Positions 28,523 to 37,212 of a DNA stretch of 64,000 bases are shown piece by piece (within the stretch, counting starts at the first letter, position 1; the number at the start of each line of letters is the position of its first letter). Made by a program: the position numbers and the translations under genes. The notes beneath the pieces are model-generated. The model was not told the DNA's origin. It saw only the letters and a list, made by a program, of their open reading frames with translations, and did not search any database. Source of the stretch: Neobacillus sp. OS1-2 (lineage in GTDB: Bacteria > Bacillota > Bacilli > Bacillales > Cytobacillaceae); contig NZ_CP133265.1 in the NCBI RefSeq assembly GCF_030915505.1, positions 558,001-622,000 on the forward strand, given 5' to 3'.

Positions 28523-30251
28523 CTCGGTACCCTGGCATACCGTAAGGATTATTTCCACCAGGCCCCATTCCATATGGATTCATATATGGGGGCTGAGCAA
28601 CATTGACAGGCCCCATATAAGGTGCGCTGTATATTGGCGGTGTAGGTGGGACAAAATTCATCGGCTCAGCATTTGGTGCTGCCGCAGCCGGTTGCATGAC
28701 ACCCATAGAAGGTGCTGGGCCGCAGCCGCAATCACCCATTGCACCAGTTCCTACAGGTAATCCCCCCTGTGCTTGCATGTTTTGCATGTATGGCATTTGG
28801 CCGTAGGCCGCAGGTGAAACTAGATCTGATGATTCAAAGCCCATGGGTTGCCCCATTACCGGTCCGCCCATTTGTGGATAACCATATGGCGTGGCGGCGG
28901 TGGGTCCCATCCCGTAGGGACTTGCCATCTCAGGGTTCCCGTACATTGTGCCAGGCATTACGGGTGCTGTTTGAGCAAATTCCGCCGGATTTTGACTAGG
29001 GAAACCACCTACATTAGTCCCTGCCATTGGGTAACCCGTTGGTCCTGCCCCAGGGTAACCTCCTGGCATTTCTCCGAAACCTGTCGGCATTTGGCTTTGG
29101 CCGCCAAAACCTTGTGGCATTTGGCCTCCGAAACCTTGTGGCATTTCTCCATAGCCCGTTGGCATTTGGCCTCCGAAACCTTGCGGCATTTCTCCATAGC
29201 CCGTTGGCATCTGGCCGTAGCCTTGTGGCATTTCTCCGTAACCCATTGGCATTTGCCCGTAGCCTGCTGGCATTCCCCCAAACCCTGATGGCATTTGTCC
29301 ATAAGCAGCAGGATCCATCGGCTGTTGGAATGCCGGATTTTGAGCGGCTCCCATTGCACCTCCTGGATATGCAGGGTTCATAATAGGCATTTGCGGCATA
29401 AAAGATGACGATTCATCATGGTAGAATGGGCTCGGCATGCCAGCTGCTGTTGGAGCAACGCCTGGAGTACCATGAATCATTCCTTGTGGTGGTGCCATAG
29501 CCATTCCTTGGACCTGTGGATACGGCATCATTTGTGGCATCATTTGTGGCATCGGGAAACCTCCCCCGCCAAACGGCGGACAGAAACCTGGCCCTGGCAT
29601 CACCGGTGTTACTGGAACACAATATTGCTGCGGCATCTCAACAGGTGCTTCCTGTACCGGTGGTGGAACTGGAATTTCCTTTTTCGGAACTTCTTTAATC
29701 TCGGGAAGGATATTTGCTGGTTTAGGTGGTAGATTGGGCTGAACAGTCATATTAGTCATGTTGGACATATAATAATTGTTAATATCTATTTCCGGGACTA
29801 CTTGCAGAGGCATTTTCGGAGTATAGGGTACTTTAGGTGCTTCTTTTATTATTGGCTGTTCTTTGATAATAGGCTGTTCTTTGATGATTGGTTGTTCTTT
29901 GATAATTGGCTGTTCTTTTATGATGGGTTGTTCTTTGATAATCGGTACCTCTTTTTTCGGCATTTCCTTAATCGGTGCTGGAATAGGCTTCTCCTTGGCA
30001 AACGGATGCTCAGCTATTGGCATTTCTTTCTTTGCTCCCATATTGATTGTCGTTCCCGATTTTGTTGGTCCCATCGGTGCTTCTTTTTTTATTGTTCCAC
30101 CTGTTGTTGGGACTTTTATTTTCATACCGGGCATAATCATATCAGGGTTGCTGAGCTGCGCATTCATCTTTTTCAGCTCTTCAAAATTCACGCCGTACTT
30201 CTTGGCGATTTTCCAAAGAGTATCCCCTTTCTGTACGATATGGATCTTCAC
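28509..30251 (-). CDS. safA: Spore coat assembly protein SafA (LysM, repeat-rich)
   Basis: Morphogenetic protein at the cortex-coat border of the spore. The N-terminal LysM domain (about 1-48: IHIVQKGDTLWKIAKKYGVN ... GMKIKVP) anchors it to cortex peptidoglycan. A low-complexity body follows with about six IIKEQP repeats, a Pro/Met/Gln/Gly-rich region and tandem MPxGYGxMPxGFGG repeats. The GTG start at 30251 has GGAGGGG about ten bases upstream, and longer forms lack one. 580 residues is much longer than B. subtilis SafA and close to the ExsA form of the B. cereus group. A possible sigma-E -10 box lies 30 bases upstream. Confidence 0.92.
   Translation of the reverse strand: MKIHIVQKGDTLWKIAKKYGVNFEELKKMNAQLSNPDMIMPGMKIKVPTTGGTIKKEAPMGPTKSGTTINMGAKKEMPIAEHPFAKEKPIPAPIKEMPKKEVPIIKEQPIIKEQPIIKEQPIIKEQPIIKEQPIIKEAPKVPYTPKMPLQVVPEIDINNYYMSNMTNMTVQPNLPPKPANILPEIKEVPKKEIPVPPPVQEAPVEMPQQYCVPVTPVMPGPGFCPPFGGGGFPMPQMMPQMMPYPQVQGMAMAPPQGMIHGTPGVAPTAAGMPSPFYHDESSSFMPQMPIMNPAYPGGAMGAAQNPAFQQPMDPAAYGQMPSGFGGMPAGYGQMPMGYGEMPQGYGQMPTGYGEMPQGFGGQMPTGYGEMPQGFGGQMPQGFGGQSQMPTGFGEMPGGYPGAGPTGYPMAGTNVGGFPSQNPAEFAQTAPVMPGTMYGNPEMASPYGMGPTAATPYGYPQMGGPVMGQPMGFESSDLVSPAAYGQMPYMQNMQAQGGLPVGTGAMGDCGCGPAPSMGVMQPAAAAPNAEPMNFVPPTPPIYSAPYMGPVNVAQPPYMNPYGMGPGGNNPYGMPGYRDESN
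29080..29290 (-). repeat. Tandem coding repeats in safA (Met-Pro-x-Gly-Tyr/Phe-Gly)
   Basis: Units of about 21-33 bases encode variants of QMPTGYGEMPQGFGG repeated about ten times. The near-identical DNA copies (CCTTGTGGCATTT, CCCGTTGGCATTT on the plus strand) suggest recent expansion. Confidence 0.85.
29845..29935 (-). repeat. Tandem coding repeats in safA (Ile-Ile-Lys-Glu-Gln-Pro)
   Basis: An 18-base unit encoding IIKEQP is repeated about five to six times with almost identical codons, just after the Lys/Pro-rich stretch that follows LysM. Confidence 0.85.
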
Positions 30252-30284
30252 TCTGATTTCCCCTCCTATGGCATAAGTCCATAT

Positions 30285-30292
30285 AGTGTATG
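30285..30292 (-). promoter_or_regulatory. Possible sigma-E -10 box of safA
   Basis: Minus strand CATACACT matches the sigma-E -10 consensus CATACAnT, 34 bases before the GTG start. A convincing -35 box is not seen. safA is known to be mother-cell expressed. Confidence 0.4.
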
Positions 30293-30464
30293 TGAACATG
30301 GGCAAAGTGCTAACATTCTTCAGAAAAACTTATGCTATCTTTTAAAAAATTATGTTTATCCTGCCGGAAAAACGATTTACGGTAAGCTTCGGAGAAAGTT
30401 TTATTTTTACTGCTCCTATGGTAAAATTAGCTATTATGCTTATTATGAGGAGCGTTTTTTATAT

Positions 30465-31001
30465 ATGGAACAGAAAAAGATTCTTGGGGAAGATCGGAGA
30501 AAGTTTATTTTACATTTATTAAAAGAAAGCAGTGTTCCCATTACAGGGGGCGAATTAGCCGAACAAACCAATGTCAGCCGGCAAGTAATTGTTGGGGATA
30601 TTACGCTGCTTAAGGCAAAAAGTGAACCCATTATCGCCACAAGCCAAGGGTATATGTACCTAAAACAGAATACCAGCATGCCTCTATTTGAACGGACAAT
30701 TGCCTGCAGGCATACACCAATGGACACAGAAAAGGAATTGAATTTATTAGTAGATCATGGCGTTTTAGTGAAGGATGTCAAAATTGAACACGCTGTTTAC
30801 GGCGATTTAACGGCATCGATCATGGTGTCAAACCGTCAAGAAGTAAAACAATTTCTCAAGAGACTGCAAACAACAAAAGCATCGTTACTATCAGAACTTA
30901 CAGGTGGCTATCATCTACATACCCTTTCAGCCTCGACGGAACGGGCACTAAATAATGCAGAAGCCGCACTAAAAGCAGAAGGAATCTTGTTAGAATCTTA
31001 A
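30465..31001 (+). CDS. niaR: Nicotinate-responsive transcription repressor NiaR
   Basis: Represses NAD synthesis genes when nicotinic acid is present. The 178-residue protein has an N-terminal HTH_11 domain (about 8-62, GGELAEQTNVSRQVIVGDI) and a C-terminal 3H domain named for three histidines (HTPMDTEKELNLLVDHG, HAVYG, HLHTL are visible). The ATG at 30465 follows GAGGAG by 12 bases. The open frame continues upstream through the safA leader but codes nothing plausible there. In B. subtilis it lies beside nadBCA-nifS; those genes are missing here. Confidence 0.92.
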   Translation: MEQKKILGEDRRKFILHLLKESSVPITGGELAEQTNVSRQVIVGDITLLKAKSEPIIATSQGYMYLKQNTSMPLFERTIACRHTPMDTEKELNLLVDHGVLVKDVKIEHAVYGDLTASIMVSNRQEVKQFLKRLQTTKASLLSELTGGYHLHTLSASTERALNNAEAALKAEGILLES

Positions 31002-31027
31002 AAGGACCCGGATTGGGTCCTTTTTTA
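31001..31027. terminator. Bidirectional terminator between niaR and pheA
   Basis: AAAGGACCC-GGATT-GGGTCCTTTTTT, a perfect stem between two convergent genes. Confidence 0.88.
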
Positions 31028-31879
31028 ATCCAACGCCACAATTGTCGATGGGTAGCTTCCTAAAACCTTCACCCCGCAGCCTAATGCCTCAAGCTCAGCT
31101 ATTGCTCCGGGAATTAATACATCGTCAATCTTCATTTCGAGATCAATAATAAAAAAGTAATTACCAATCCCTGTTTTCATTGGCCTTGATTCAATTTTAG
31201 AGAGATTTAGTTTCCTCCATGCAAAGGCAGATAGCACCTGATGAAGGGCACCGGCCTGGTCTGACGGCAAAGTAACCATCAGTGTTGTTTTGTAATGCGT
31301 GGAGCCGGTAATTGCTTCAAAGTCAAAATTCTGTTCTGATAAAACAAAAAAGCTTGTATGATTATAATCAAAATCATGGATATTTTTTTCCACGATTGCT
31401 AAACCATACTCCTTGGCTGCAAGTTCATTGGCAATTGCCGCTGCCCTCATACCAGGACTTTCCATTACCATCTTTGCTGCTGCAGCTGTGGACGTGACAC
31501 TCTCAATTGGCACACCTGTAAAATGAGTATGTAGAAATTTATGACATTGGGCAATGGCATGTGAATGGCTGTATACTACGCTCACCTCTTCCCATTTTTC
31601 CATATTTGCAGGATGCACCATCAAATGTTGCTTAATCGGAAGTGTAATTTCTCCAACAATCGGAATTTGAACAACATGCGTTAAATAGTCTAAAGTAATA
31701 TTCACTGATCCTTCTAGGGCATTCTCCACAGGAACTACAGCCAAATCGACTTTTTTATCGACAATGGCATCCATACTTTCAGGAATCGTTCGATAAGGCT
31801 TAAGTTCGTATCCTTGAAAGACATTTTTCACAGCGAGTTCAGTAAATGTAGCTTTTGGACCTAAAAAACCAACTTTCAT
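31025..31879 (-). CDS. pheA: Prephenate dehydratase
   Basis: Converts prephenate to phenylpyruvate in phenylalanine synthesis. The catalytic domain (about 1-180) starts MKVGFLGPKATFTELAVKN and includes NHTSFFVL; the ACT regulatory domain (about 195-275) has the phenylalanine-binding segments GALHQVLSAFAWRKLNLSKI and ESRPMKTG. There is no chorismate mutase part, as usual in Bacillus. I start at the ATG at 31879 behind GGAGAG; six extra in-frame codons lie upstream. Confidence 0.96.
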   Translation of the reverse strand: MKVGFLGPKATFTELAVKNVFQGYELKPYRTIPESMDAIVDKKVDLAVVPVENALEGSVNITLDYLTHVVQIPIVGEITLPIKQHLMVHPANMEKWEEVSVVYSHSHAIAQCHKFLHTHFTGVPIESVTSTAAAAKMVMESPGMRAAAIANELAAKEYGLAIVEKNIHDFDYNHTSFFVLSEQNFDFEAITGSTHYKTTLMVTLPSDQAGALHQVLSAFAWRKLNLSKIESRPMKTGIGNYFFIIDLEMKIDDVLIPGAIAELEALGCGVKVLGSYPSTIVALD

Positions 31880-31965
31880 CGTCTCTCCACTCCTCAATCA
31901 TTTAAACGAGCAAGCGCATATTCAGCTTAATTGCCCTTTTTCAAAATTTTGCGTCTTATTTTTCT

Positions 31966-31993
31966 AAAAAGAAAGCTGAGAGCGGGCCTCAGC
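31966..31993 (-). terminator. Terminator of the obg-pheB unit
   Basis: Minus strand GCTGAG-GCCCGCT-CTCAGC followed by TTTCTTTTT. Confidence 0.7.
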
Positions 31994-32006
31994 AGACAAA
32001 CGTCCA

Positions 32007-32456
32007 CTATGCACCAGTTCCCAGCACTTCCACCTTCTCAACAAATTCAAGTTTTCGTAAGTTCGTAAGTAAGTCATCGAGATCTGTTGTGATATTCGAT
32101 GTGTTTAATGACAATGTCACATTGGCCCTGCCCTGCAGCGGAATCGTTTGGTGAATGGTTAAGACATTACAACCAGACGCTGCTACAACACTCAACAATT
32201 TTGACAATGTTCCGGAATAATCCTCCAAATGAAAGAAGAGTGAGATGATTTTTTCCTTCTGAATCGTCGAAAAAGGAAAAACAGTGTCCCTGTATTTATA
32301 GAAGGCACTTCTGCTCAAATCAACCTTTTGAACGGCCTCCGCAATTGATTCTGCCTTGCCACGTTCTAGCATTTCCTTCGCATCAATTGTTTTTTTCATC
32401 GCTTCCGGCAAAACATCTTCACGGATCAAATAGTACTTTTTATCAAAATTATCCAT
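32007..32456 (-). CDS. pheB: ACT domain protein PheB
   Basis: A 149-residue protein with an N-terminal helical, HTH-like region ([18 protein letters not shown]) and a C-terminal ACT domain (about 72-147) with [20 protein letters not shown] and [10 protein letters not shown]. The family is called PheB in Bacillus from its position between obg and pheA. A role in amino-acid sensing is likely, but its enzyme activity is not established. It starts about 35 bases after obg stops. Confidence 0.9.
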   Translation of the reverse strand: MDNFDKKYYLIREDVLPEAMKKTIDAKEMLERGKAESIAEAVQKVDLSRSAFYKYRDTVFPFSTIQKEKIISLFFHLEDYSGTLSKLLSVVAASGCNVLTIHQTIPLQGRANVTLSLNTSNITTDLDDLLTNLRKLEFVEKVEVLGTGA

Positions 32457-32489
32457 TTCACTCTACCTCGATCTCTTACGAAAAACTCT

Positions 32490-33779
32490 CTACTCAATAA
32501 ACTCAAATTCAAACTCTAATAACTTAACGATGTCCCCATCTTTAGCACCGCGTTGTCTTAATGCATCATCAACGCCAAGACCACGAAGCTGACGGGAGAA
32601 CCGCCGGACAGATTCTTCTCGAGAAAAGTCTGTCATTTTAAACAATCTTTCCAGTTTTTCACCTGAAAGGACATACGAACCATCAGATTCTCTTGTAATC
32701 GTAAAGTTTTCAGGATCTGCCTCATGTTTATAAAGAACACGATGAATTCCGGTATCTTCTTCTTCATGATCAAGCGGAAACTCCGGTGTTTCTTCTATTT
32801 TATCAGCCACAGCAAACAATAAGTCGCGCAACCCTTTACGCGATAAAGCTGAAATAGGGAAAATTGGATAATCATCTTCAAGCTGCTCTTTAAACTTTTG
32901 CAAGTTTTCTTCGGCATCCGGCATATCCATTTTATTGGCCACAATGATTTGCGGACGCTCCGTCAATCGTAAATTATACTCCTTTAATTCGCGATTAATG
33001 GTCAGGTAATCCTCATAGGGATCTCTGCCTTCTGTCGCAGCCATATCAATCACATGAACAATCACTCTTGTCCGTTCAATATGACGTAGAAATTGATGAC
33101 CAAGACCGACACCTTCACTAGCACCCTCAATTAACCCAGGTAGGTCGGCCATGACAAAGCTTCTGCCGTCTTCTGTTTCCACCATCCCCAGATTCGGAAC
33201 AATCGTCGTAAAATGATATTCAGCGATTTTTGGCTTTGCAGATGAAACAACAGATAATAAGGTAGATTTCCCAACACTAGGGAAGCCAACCAAACCAACG
33301 TCAGCAAGAAGCTTTAATTCAAGAACCACATCACGCTCTTGTCCCGGCTCCCCATTTTCGGCAATTTCCGGTGCCGGATTTGATGGTGTCGCGAATCGAG
33401 TGTTCCCACGACCACCACGGCCGCCTTTAGCTATTGTTGCCTGCTGCCCATGTTCCACTAAGTCAGCAATGACCTCTTTCGTATCCGCATCCATTACAAC
33501 TGTTCCAGGTGGTACCTTAACAATCATATCCTTAGAGCCTCTGCCATGCTGTCCCTTGGACATACCATGTTCACCGCGATCTGCCTTAAAATGGCGCTTA
33601 TAGCGGAAATCCATCAATGTTCTTAGACCTTCATTTACTTCAAATACGACACTAGCACCTTTACCACCGTCACCACCGGCCGGGCCACCATTTGGTACAT
33701 ACTTTTCACGGCGAAACGCGACCATCCCATTGCCGCCGTCCCCACCCTTTACATAAATCTTGACCTGATCGACAAACAT
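32490..33779 (-). CDS. obg: GTPase ObgE
   Basis: Essential ribosome-associated GTPase linked to the stringent response and, in B. subtilis, to Spo0A activation and sigma-B control. The N-terminal glycine-rich Obg fold (about 1-158) is followed by the G domain (G1 [12 protein letters not shown]3 [11 protein letters not shown]4 NKMD, G5 SALSRKG) and a C-terminal OCT domain (about 340-429). 429 residues is standard. It follows spo0B by 27 bases, the conserved spo0B-obg pair. Confidence 0.98.
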   Translation of the reverse strand: MFVDQVKIYVKGGDGGNGMVAFRREKYVPNGGPAGGDGGKGASVVFEVNEGLRTLMDFRYKRHFKADRGEHGMSKGQHGRGSKDMIVKVPPGTVVMDADTKEVIADLVEHGQQATIAKGGRGGRGNTRFATPSNPAPEIAENGEPGQERDVVLELKLLADVGLVGFPSVGKSTLLSVVSSAKPKIAEYHFTTIVPNLGMVETEDGRSFVMADLPGLIEGASEGVGLGHQFLRHIERTRVIVHVIDMAATEGRDPYEDYLTINRELKEYNLRLTERPQIIVANKMDMPDAEENLQKFKEQLEDDYPIFPISALSRKGLRDLLFAVADKIEETPEFPLDHEEEDTGIHRVLYKHEADPENFTITRESDGSYVLSGEKLERLFKMTDFSREESVRRFSRQLRGLGVDDALRQRGAKDGDIVKLLEFEFEFIE

Positions 33780-33806
33780 CTAATTCCTCCAGTCTTGCAC
33801 ATTCAT

Positions 33807-34343
33807 TTATGTCAATGAACTTTTTCCAAAAACCTCTATAGTCAGTTCTTTTTCTGTAAAATCCTTGACCACAACATCAATTGTTGTCTCAGCAAGGAAT
33901 TTTTCAATTAGTTCTTTATTAATTATTATCCCGCAAAAATCAAAAAAGAAACGAACACCATCTGATTGCGGTTCAATTGTAATCGATAAATGGTTGTCTT
34001 GAAATTGCTCTATTGACTGATTTAAACATAAAAAAAAGGAGTTTGTCCAATTTGTCATGCCTGCGTCATCAATTTTAATCGCTTCTGAATCAAGCAATAC
34101 TTCATATTCCAGTTTAAAAGAGGGATTTTCCCAATTGGATTTTAATAGTAGTGCGGCAAACATTGGCATGTGTATATTCGAAAGCTTTGTCTCATGCTGC
34201 GCTTCGATGACAATTTCATCAATAACTGCTTTTGCCCGGTCAATTCGATTTAAATCCAAGTTTCCCTTTATTAGCTGGAGTTTATTTAACCAATCATGTC
34301 GTGAGTGCCGCAGCACTTCAACGATATCCCATTCTTTCCCCAT
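33807..34343 (-). CDS. spo0B: Sporulation phosphotransferase Spo0B
   Basis: Passes phosphate from Spo0F to Spo0A in the sporulation phosphorelay. The phospho-accepting histidine is the second His (about residue 16) of LRHSRHDWLNKLQLIKG. An N-terminal helical hairpin for dimerisation is followed by a degenerate ATPase-like domain. 178 residues, slightly shorter than in B. subtilis at the N-terminus. The ATG has GGGAGTG five bases upstream. Located between rpmA and obg as in other Bacillus. Confidence 0.95.
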   Translation of the reverse strand: MGKEWDIVEVLRHSRHDWLNKLQLIKGNLDLNRIDRAKAVIDEIVIEAQHETKLSNIHMPMFAALLLKSNWENPSFKLEYEVLLDSEAIKIDDAGMTNWTNSFFLCLNQSIEQFQDNHLSITIEPQSDGVRFFFDFCGIIINKELIEKFLAETTIDVVVKDFTEKELTIEVFGKSSLT

Positions 34344-34497
34344 ACGGACACTCCCACATTAAGTGTTGGACACTGTTTTAAGCTAGTATATCAAAAAAAT
34401 AAACATGAGTAAGCAATTTTATCTAGTAGAGGCATAAAAGAAGCTTATACGAAGTAGATTTCCTGAAGGGTATATGGGAAGGCTTACTTTCGTTAGC

Positions 34498-34535
34498 AAA
34501 AAGAAAACTCTAACCAAACAGGTTAGAGTTTCCTT
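34498..34535 (-). terminator. Terminator of rplU-prp-rpmA
   Basis: Minus strand AAACTCTAACC-TGTTT-GGTTAGAGTTT followed by a T-rich tract. The 200 bases between rpmA and spo0B hold only this and a probable spo0B promoter. Confidence 0.85.
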
Positions 34536-34547
34536 TTGATGTCATCC

Positions 34548-34841
<294 letters not shown>

Positions 34842-35186
34842 TTATTCCACCTCCTGCTTTTTGAAGGTAATCTTTATGTGCTTTCCGTACTCTTCTTCAA
34901 TCGTTCGTAATGAAACAACCATGGCTTCAAGGATCAACTGAATCTTCATATGTGTGTCTTCAGGAAGTTCTTCCGGGACAACACAGCTGAGAAATCCATC
35001 TGCCCTGTGTTCAAGATCTGGTGTGACACCGGTTAGCTCGTGTACTGCATTAATGGCCCCAACGGAGACAGCAGATACACCTGCACAAACGATATCTTTC
35101 CCACGATCAGCGAATAATGCATGGCCACTCATTTCAAAAGACTGAATCGCGCCGGATTCAGTACGAGTAATCGTAATTCCAATCAT
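34842..35186 (-). CDS. prp: Ribosomal-processing cysteine protease Prp
   Basis: Cleaves the N-terminal extension of L27. The 114-residue protein shows the catalytic pair His (EMSGHALFADRGKDIV) and Cys (VCAGVSAVSVGA) of the Prp family (YsxB). It is encoded between rplU and rpmA, directly beside its substrate, as in other Firmicutes that have the extended L27. Confidence 0.96.
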   Translation of the reverse strand: MIGITITRTESGAIQSFEMSGHALFADRGKDIVCAGVSAVSVGAINAVHELTGVTPDLEHRADGFLSCVVPEELPEDTHMKIQLILEAMVVSLRTIEEEYGKHIKITFKKQEVE

Positions 35187-35201
35187 CTATTCTCCAACAC
35201 C

Positions 35202-35510
35202 TTACGCGTTGATTTTTTCGATGATTACTTTTGTGTAAGGTTGACGATGACCTTGTTTCTTACGGTTGTTTTTCTTCGCTTTGTACTTGAAAACAATAAT
35301 TTTCTTCGCACGGCCTTGTTTTTCAACTTTAGCTGTAACGGTAGCGCCTGCAACAACAGGGCTTCCAACTTTTACAGTTTCACCGCCAACGAAAAGAACC
35401 TTGTCAAAAGTAACTGTTTCACCAGCTTCAACATCTAATTTCTCAATGTAGATTGCTTGGCCTTCTTCGACTTTAACTTGTTTCCCGCCAGTTTCGATAA
35501 TTGCGTACAT
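35202..35510 (-). CDS. rplU: 50S ribosomal protein L21
   Basis: Large-subunit protein that binds 23S rRNA. The start at 35510 gives the usual 102 residues ([17 protein letters not shown]) with GGAGGTG seven bases before the ATG; a GTG three codons upstream overlaps that site. The C-terminus has the RNA-binding segment [16 protein letters not shown]. It is first in the rplU-prp-rpmA operon behind an L21 leader. Confidence 0.98.
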   Translation of the reverse strand: MYAIIETGGKQVKVEEGQAIYIEKLDVEAGETVTFDKVLFVGGETVKVGSPVVAGATVTAKVEKQGRAKKIIVFKYKAKKNNRKKQGHRQPYTKVIIEKINA

Positions 35511-35524
35511 GAACTGCACCTCCT

Positions 35525-35620
35525 TATAAACTCAGACTCGCCATCCCCAGGCGTCCCCGCGTATCACGCAGAAAACTTATTACCTGTTCTGTGCGGTTGT
35601 AGCACGGGTGGGCTACAAAC
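35525..35620 (-). promoter_or_regulatory. L21 leader (autoregulatory mRNA element)
   Basis: The untranslated region before rplU carries the pattern of the Bacillus L21 leader: a stem from GTAGCCCACCCGTGCTAC, the paired CAGAAC/TTCTGCGTG elements, and GGGGACGCCTGGGGATGGCGAGTCTG shared in character with B. subtilis. Such leaders are thought to bind L21 and limit expression. Confidence 0.75.
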
Positions 35621-35631
35621 ATAACATTAGA

Positions 35632-35661
35632 ATACTAACATAATTTAAAGATAAGTGTCAA
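35632..35661 (-). promoter_or_regulatory. Sigma-A promoter of rplU
   Basis: Minus strand TTGACA (35661-35656), 18-base spacer, TAGTAT (35637-35632) with an extended TGT ahead of it. The -35 box lies inside the last codons of the RNase E/G gene. Confidence 0.7.
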
Positions 35662-37105
35662 TAGCTTTTAGGAAGATATCCCGGTCACTGCCAAATTGTT
35701 TCAGGATAAAATATGGTTTTGCTGCTGGCTTAATTGAAAAATAAAGCTTTATTTGCAGCAGTTCTTCTAACGCTTGTTTTTGGGCATCATTTTCGCCTAA
35801 TAGAGCCTCTTTTACCTCTTTAGAAGTCTCAATCAGGATTGCCTCAAATTCCGCGTGACGGTGCTCTAGCAGCTCTCGTTCAAGCCGAAAGGCAATAGTT
35901 TCCACGCTTAGGATCCGCCCCGTCCCTTCACAAACAGGACATTTCGTTTGAAGTGCTTCAGACAGTGCTACCTTTGTCCTTTTTCTTGTTATTTGTAGGA
36001 TTCCAAGTGGCGTAAAACCGATGACCTTTGTTCTTTTTTCATCTTTTGATAATTCCGTTTCGATAGTACCGAGAATCCGTTCCTTGTCCTGCTCACGTTT
36101 CATATCAATAAAGTCAATGAGGACTATGCCACCAATATCTCGTAATTTGAGCTGCCTAATGATTTCCTTCGCGGCAAGCTGATTGGTTTTAAGGACCGTA
36201 TCTTGGTAATCAAACTTTCCAGAAAACTTCCCTGTATTCACATCGATAATGGTAAGTGCCTCGGTTTCGTCAAAAATAAGATAGGCCCCCTGATCGAGCC
36301 AGACGATCCGCTTTAAGGCTTTGTCAATTTCATGCTCAACATTATTTGCGGAGAAAATATTTTCTTTGCCGTTATAGTAGGTGTACTTTACTTGGTTATT
36401 GGCCTGCTCAAGCATTTTTTTTACGGCCAGGTCATCAACGATTGCTTCGCCAGACGTCATGCTTGTGGCTTGGGCTAAGATCATTTCAATGAAAGTATCC
36501 TTTTGAAAAATCAATCCCGGTTTCTTTGCGGTCTTTTGTAAAAGTTTCTGGTATTCTTGCCTTAAGGTTTGCAGTTCTTCTTGGATTTCTTCTTCAGTAC
36601 TCGTCATGCTGGAAGTACGGAAAATGATGCCTTCTTCTTCGGTTTTAAGGCGGCTGCCAAGGCGGCGAAGGGTGGCCTGTTTAGACTCATCGGCGATCTT
36701 TTTCGATACGGCAATATAACGCCCTTTGGGCATGTAAATAAGGTGGTTTCCTTGGATTTCGATAATTCCCGTTACCTTTGGCCCCTTTGTGCCGGTTGCG
36801 TCCTTATCGACCTGAACGAGCATTTTTTCACCTTGGTGAACAAAGGATGTTACGCTCTTTTGCTTGTCGGAAGCGAGTATGTACGATGGGAGGTTATCTC
36901 GGTGCAAATAGGCATTTTTCTCTTCTGCAATATCGATAAACACTGCATTCATCCCCGGGAGTACCTTTGTTACTGTCCCAAAATAAATATTACCGACCAG
37001 CGAGCGCTGTTCCGGTCGGTCAAAAACGATATTTTCGACACGGTTGTCACGGAGATAGGCAAAGCGCTTCTCCCGCGCCGTGTAATTGATAATTAATGTT
37101 TCCAA
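35645..37105 (-). CDS. rng: Ribonuclease E/G family protein
   Basis: Endoribonuclease of the RNase E/G family, which cuts single-stranded AU-rich RNA in rRNA and mRNA processing. An N-terminal S1-like RNA-binding domain (about 35-120, VGNIYFGTVTKVLPGMNAVFID) is followed by a DNase I-like catalytic core with DVNTGKFSG and DIGGIVLIDFIDMK, then the zinc-link CPVCEGTG. Length (486) is like RNase G, without the RNase E scaffold tail. I use the TTG at 37105 because GTGAGGA lies about eight bases upstream; an in-frame GTG five codons earlier is part of that site. B. subtilis has no such protein. Confidence 0.93.
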   Translation of the reverse strand: METLIINYTAREKRFAYLRDNRVENIVFDRPEQRSLVGNIYFGTVTKVLPGMNAVFIDIAEEKNAYLHRDNLPSYILASDKQKSVTSFVHQGEKMLVQVDKDATGTKGPKVTGIIEIQGNHLIYMPKGRYIAVSKKIADESKQATLRRLGSRLKTEEEGIIFRTSSMTSTEEEIQEELQTLRQEYQKLLQKTAKKPGLIFQKDTFIEMILAQATSMTSGEAIVDDLAVKKMLEQANNQVKYTYYNGKENIFSANNVEHEIDKALKRIVWLDQGAYLIFDETEALTIIDVNTGKFSGKFDYQDTVLKTNQLAAKEIIRQLKLRDIGGIVLIDFIDMKREQDKERILGTIETELSKDEKRTKVIGFTPLGILQITRKRTKVALSEALQTKCPVCEGTGRILSVETIAFRLERELLEHRHAEFEAILIETSKEVKEALLGENDAQKQALEELLQIKLYFSIKPAAKPYFILKQFGSDRDIFLKAIDTYL

Positions 37106-37159
37106 AACTGGTGTCCTCACTTTTAAAAAATATTGATTATAAAAACAGAACGAGGCGAA

Positions 37160-37194
37160 GTAAAAGCGCTCGATAACCGGGCGCTTTTGCTTTT
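37160..37194 (-). terminator. Terminator after spoIVFB
   Basis: AAAAGCGC and GCGCTTTT pair around an 11-base loop between spoIVFB and the RNase gene. The T-tract is stronger on the plus strand, so minus-strand efficiency is uncertain. Confidence 0.55.
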
Positions 37195-37212
37195 TTTCAA
37201 TTATACACTTTT

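Noticed and set aside
28712..29732. Several plus-strand open frames of 95-146 codons opposite safA
   Set aside because: They mirror the repetitive GC-biased safA sequence and give low-complexity Trp/His-rich products without starts or ribosome sites.
29080..29935. Regular repeats as a CRISPR array
   Set aside because: The repeats are in frame within safA, have no unique spacers of constant length, and no cas genes are nearby.
29802..30464. Long plus-strand open frame leading into niaR (399 codons in total)
   Set aside because: The upstream part is antisense to the safA repeat region and its leader, is rich in Phe/Cys/His, and has no ribosome site. Only the part from 30465 matches NiaR.
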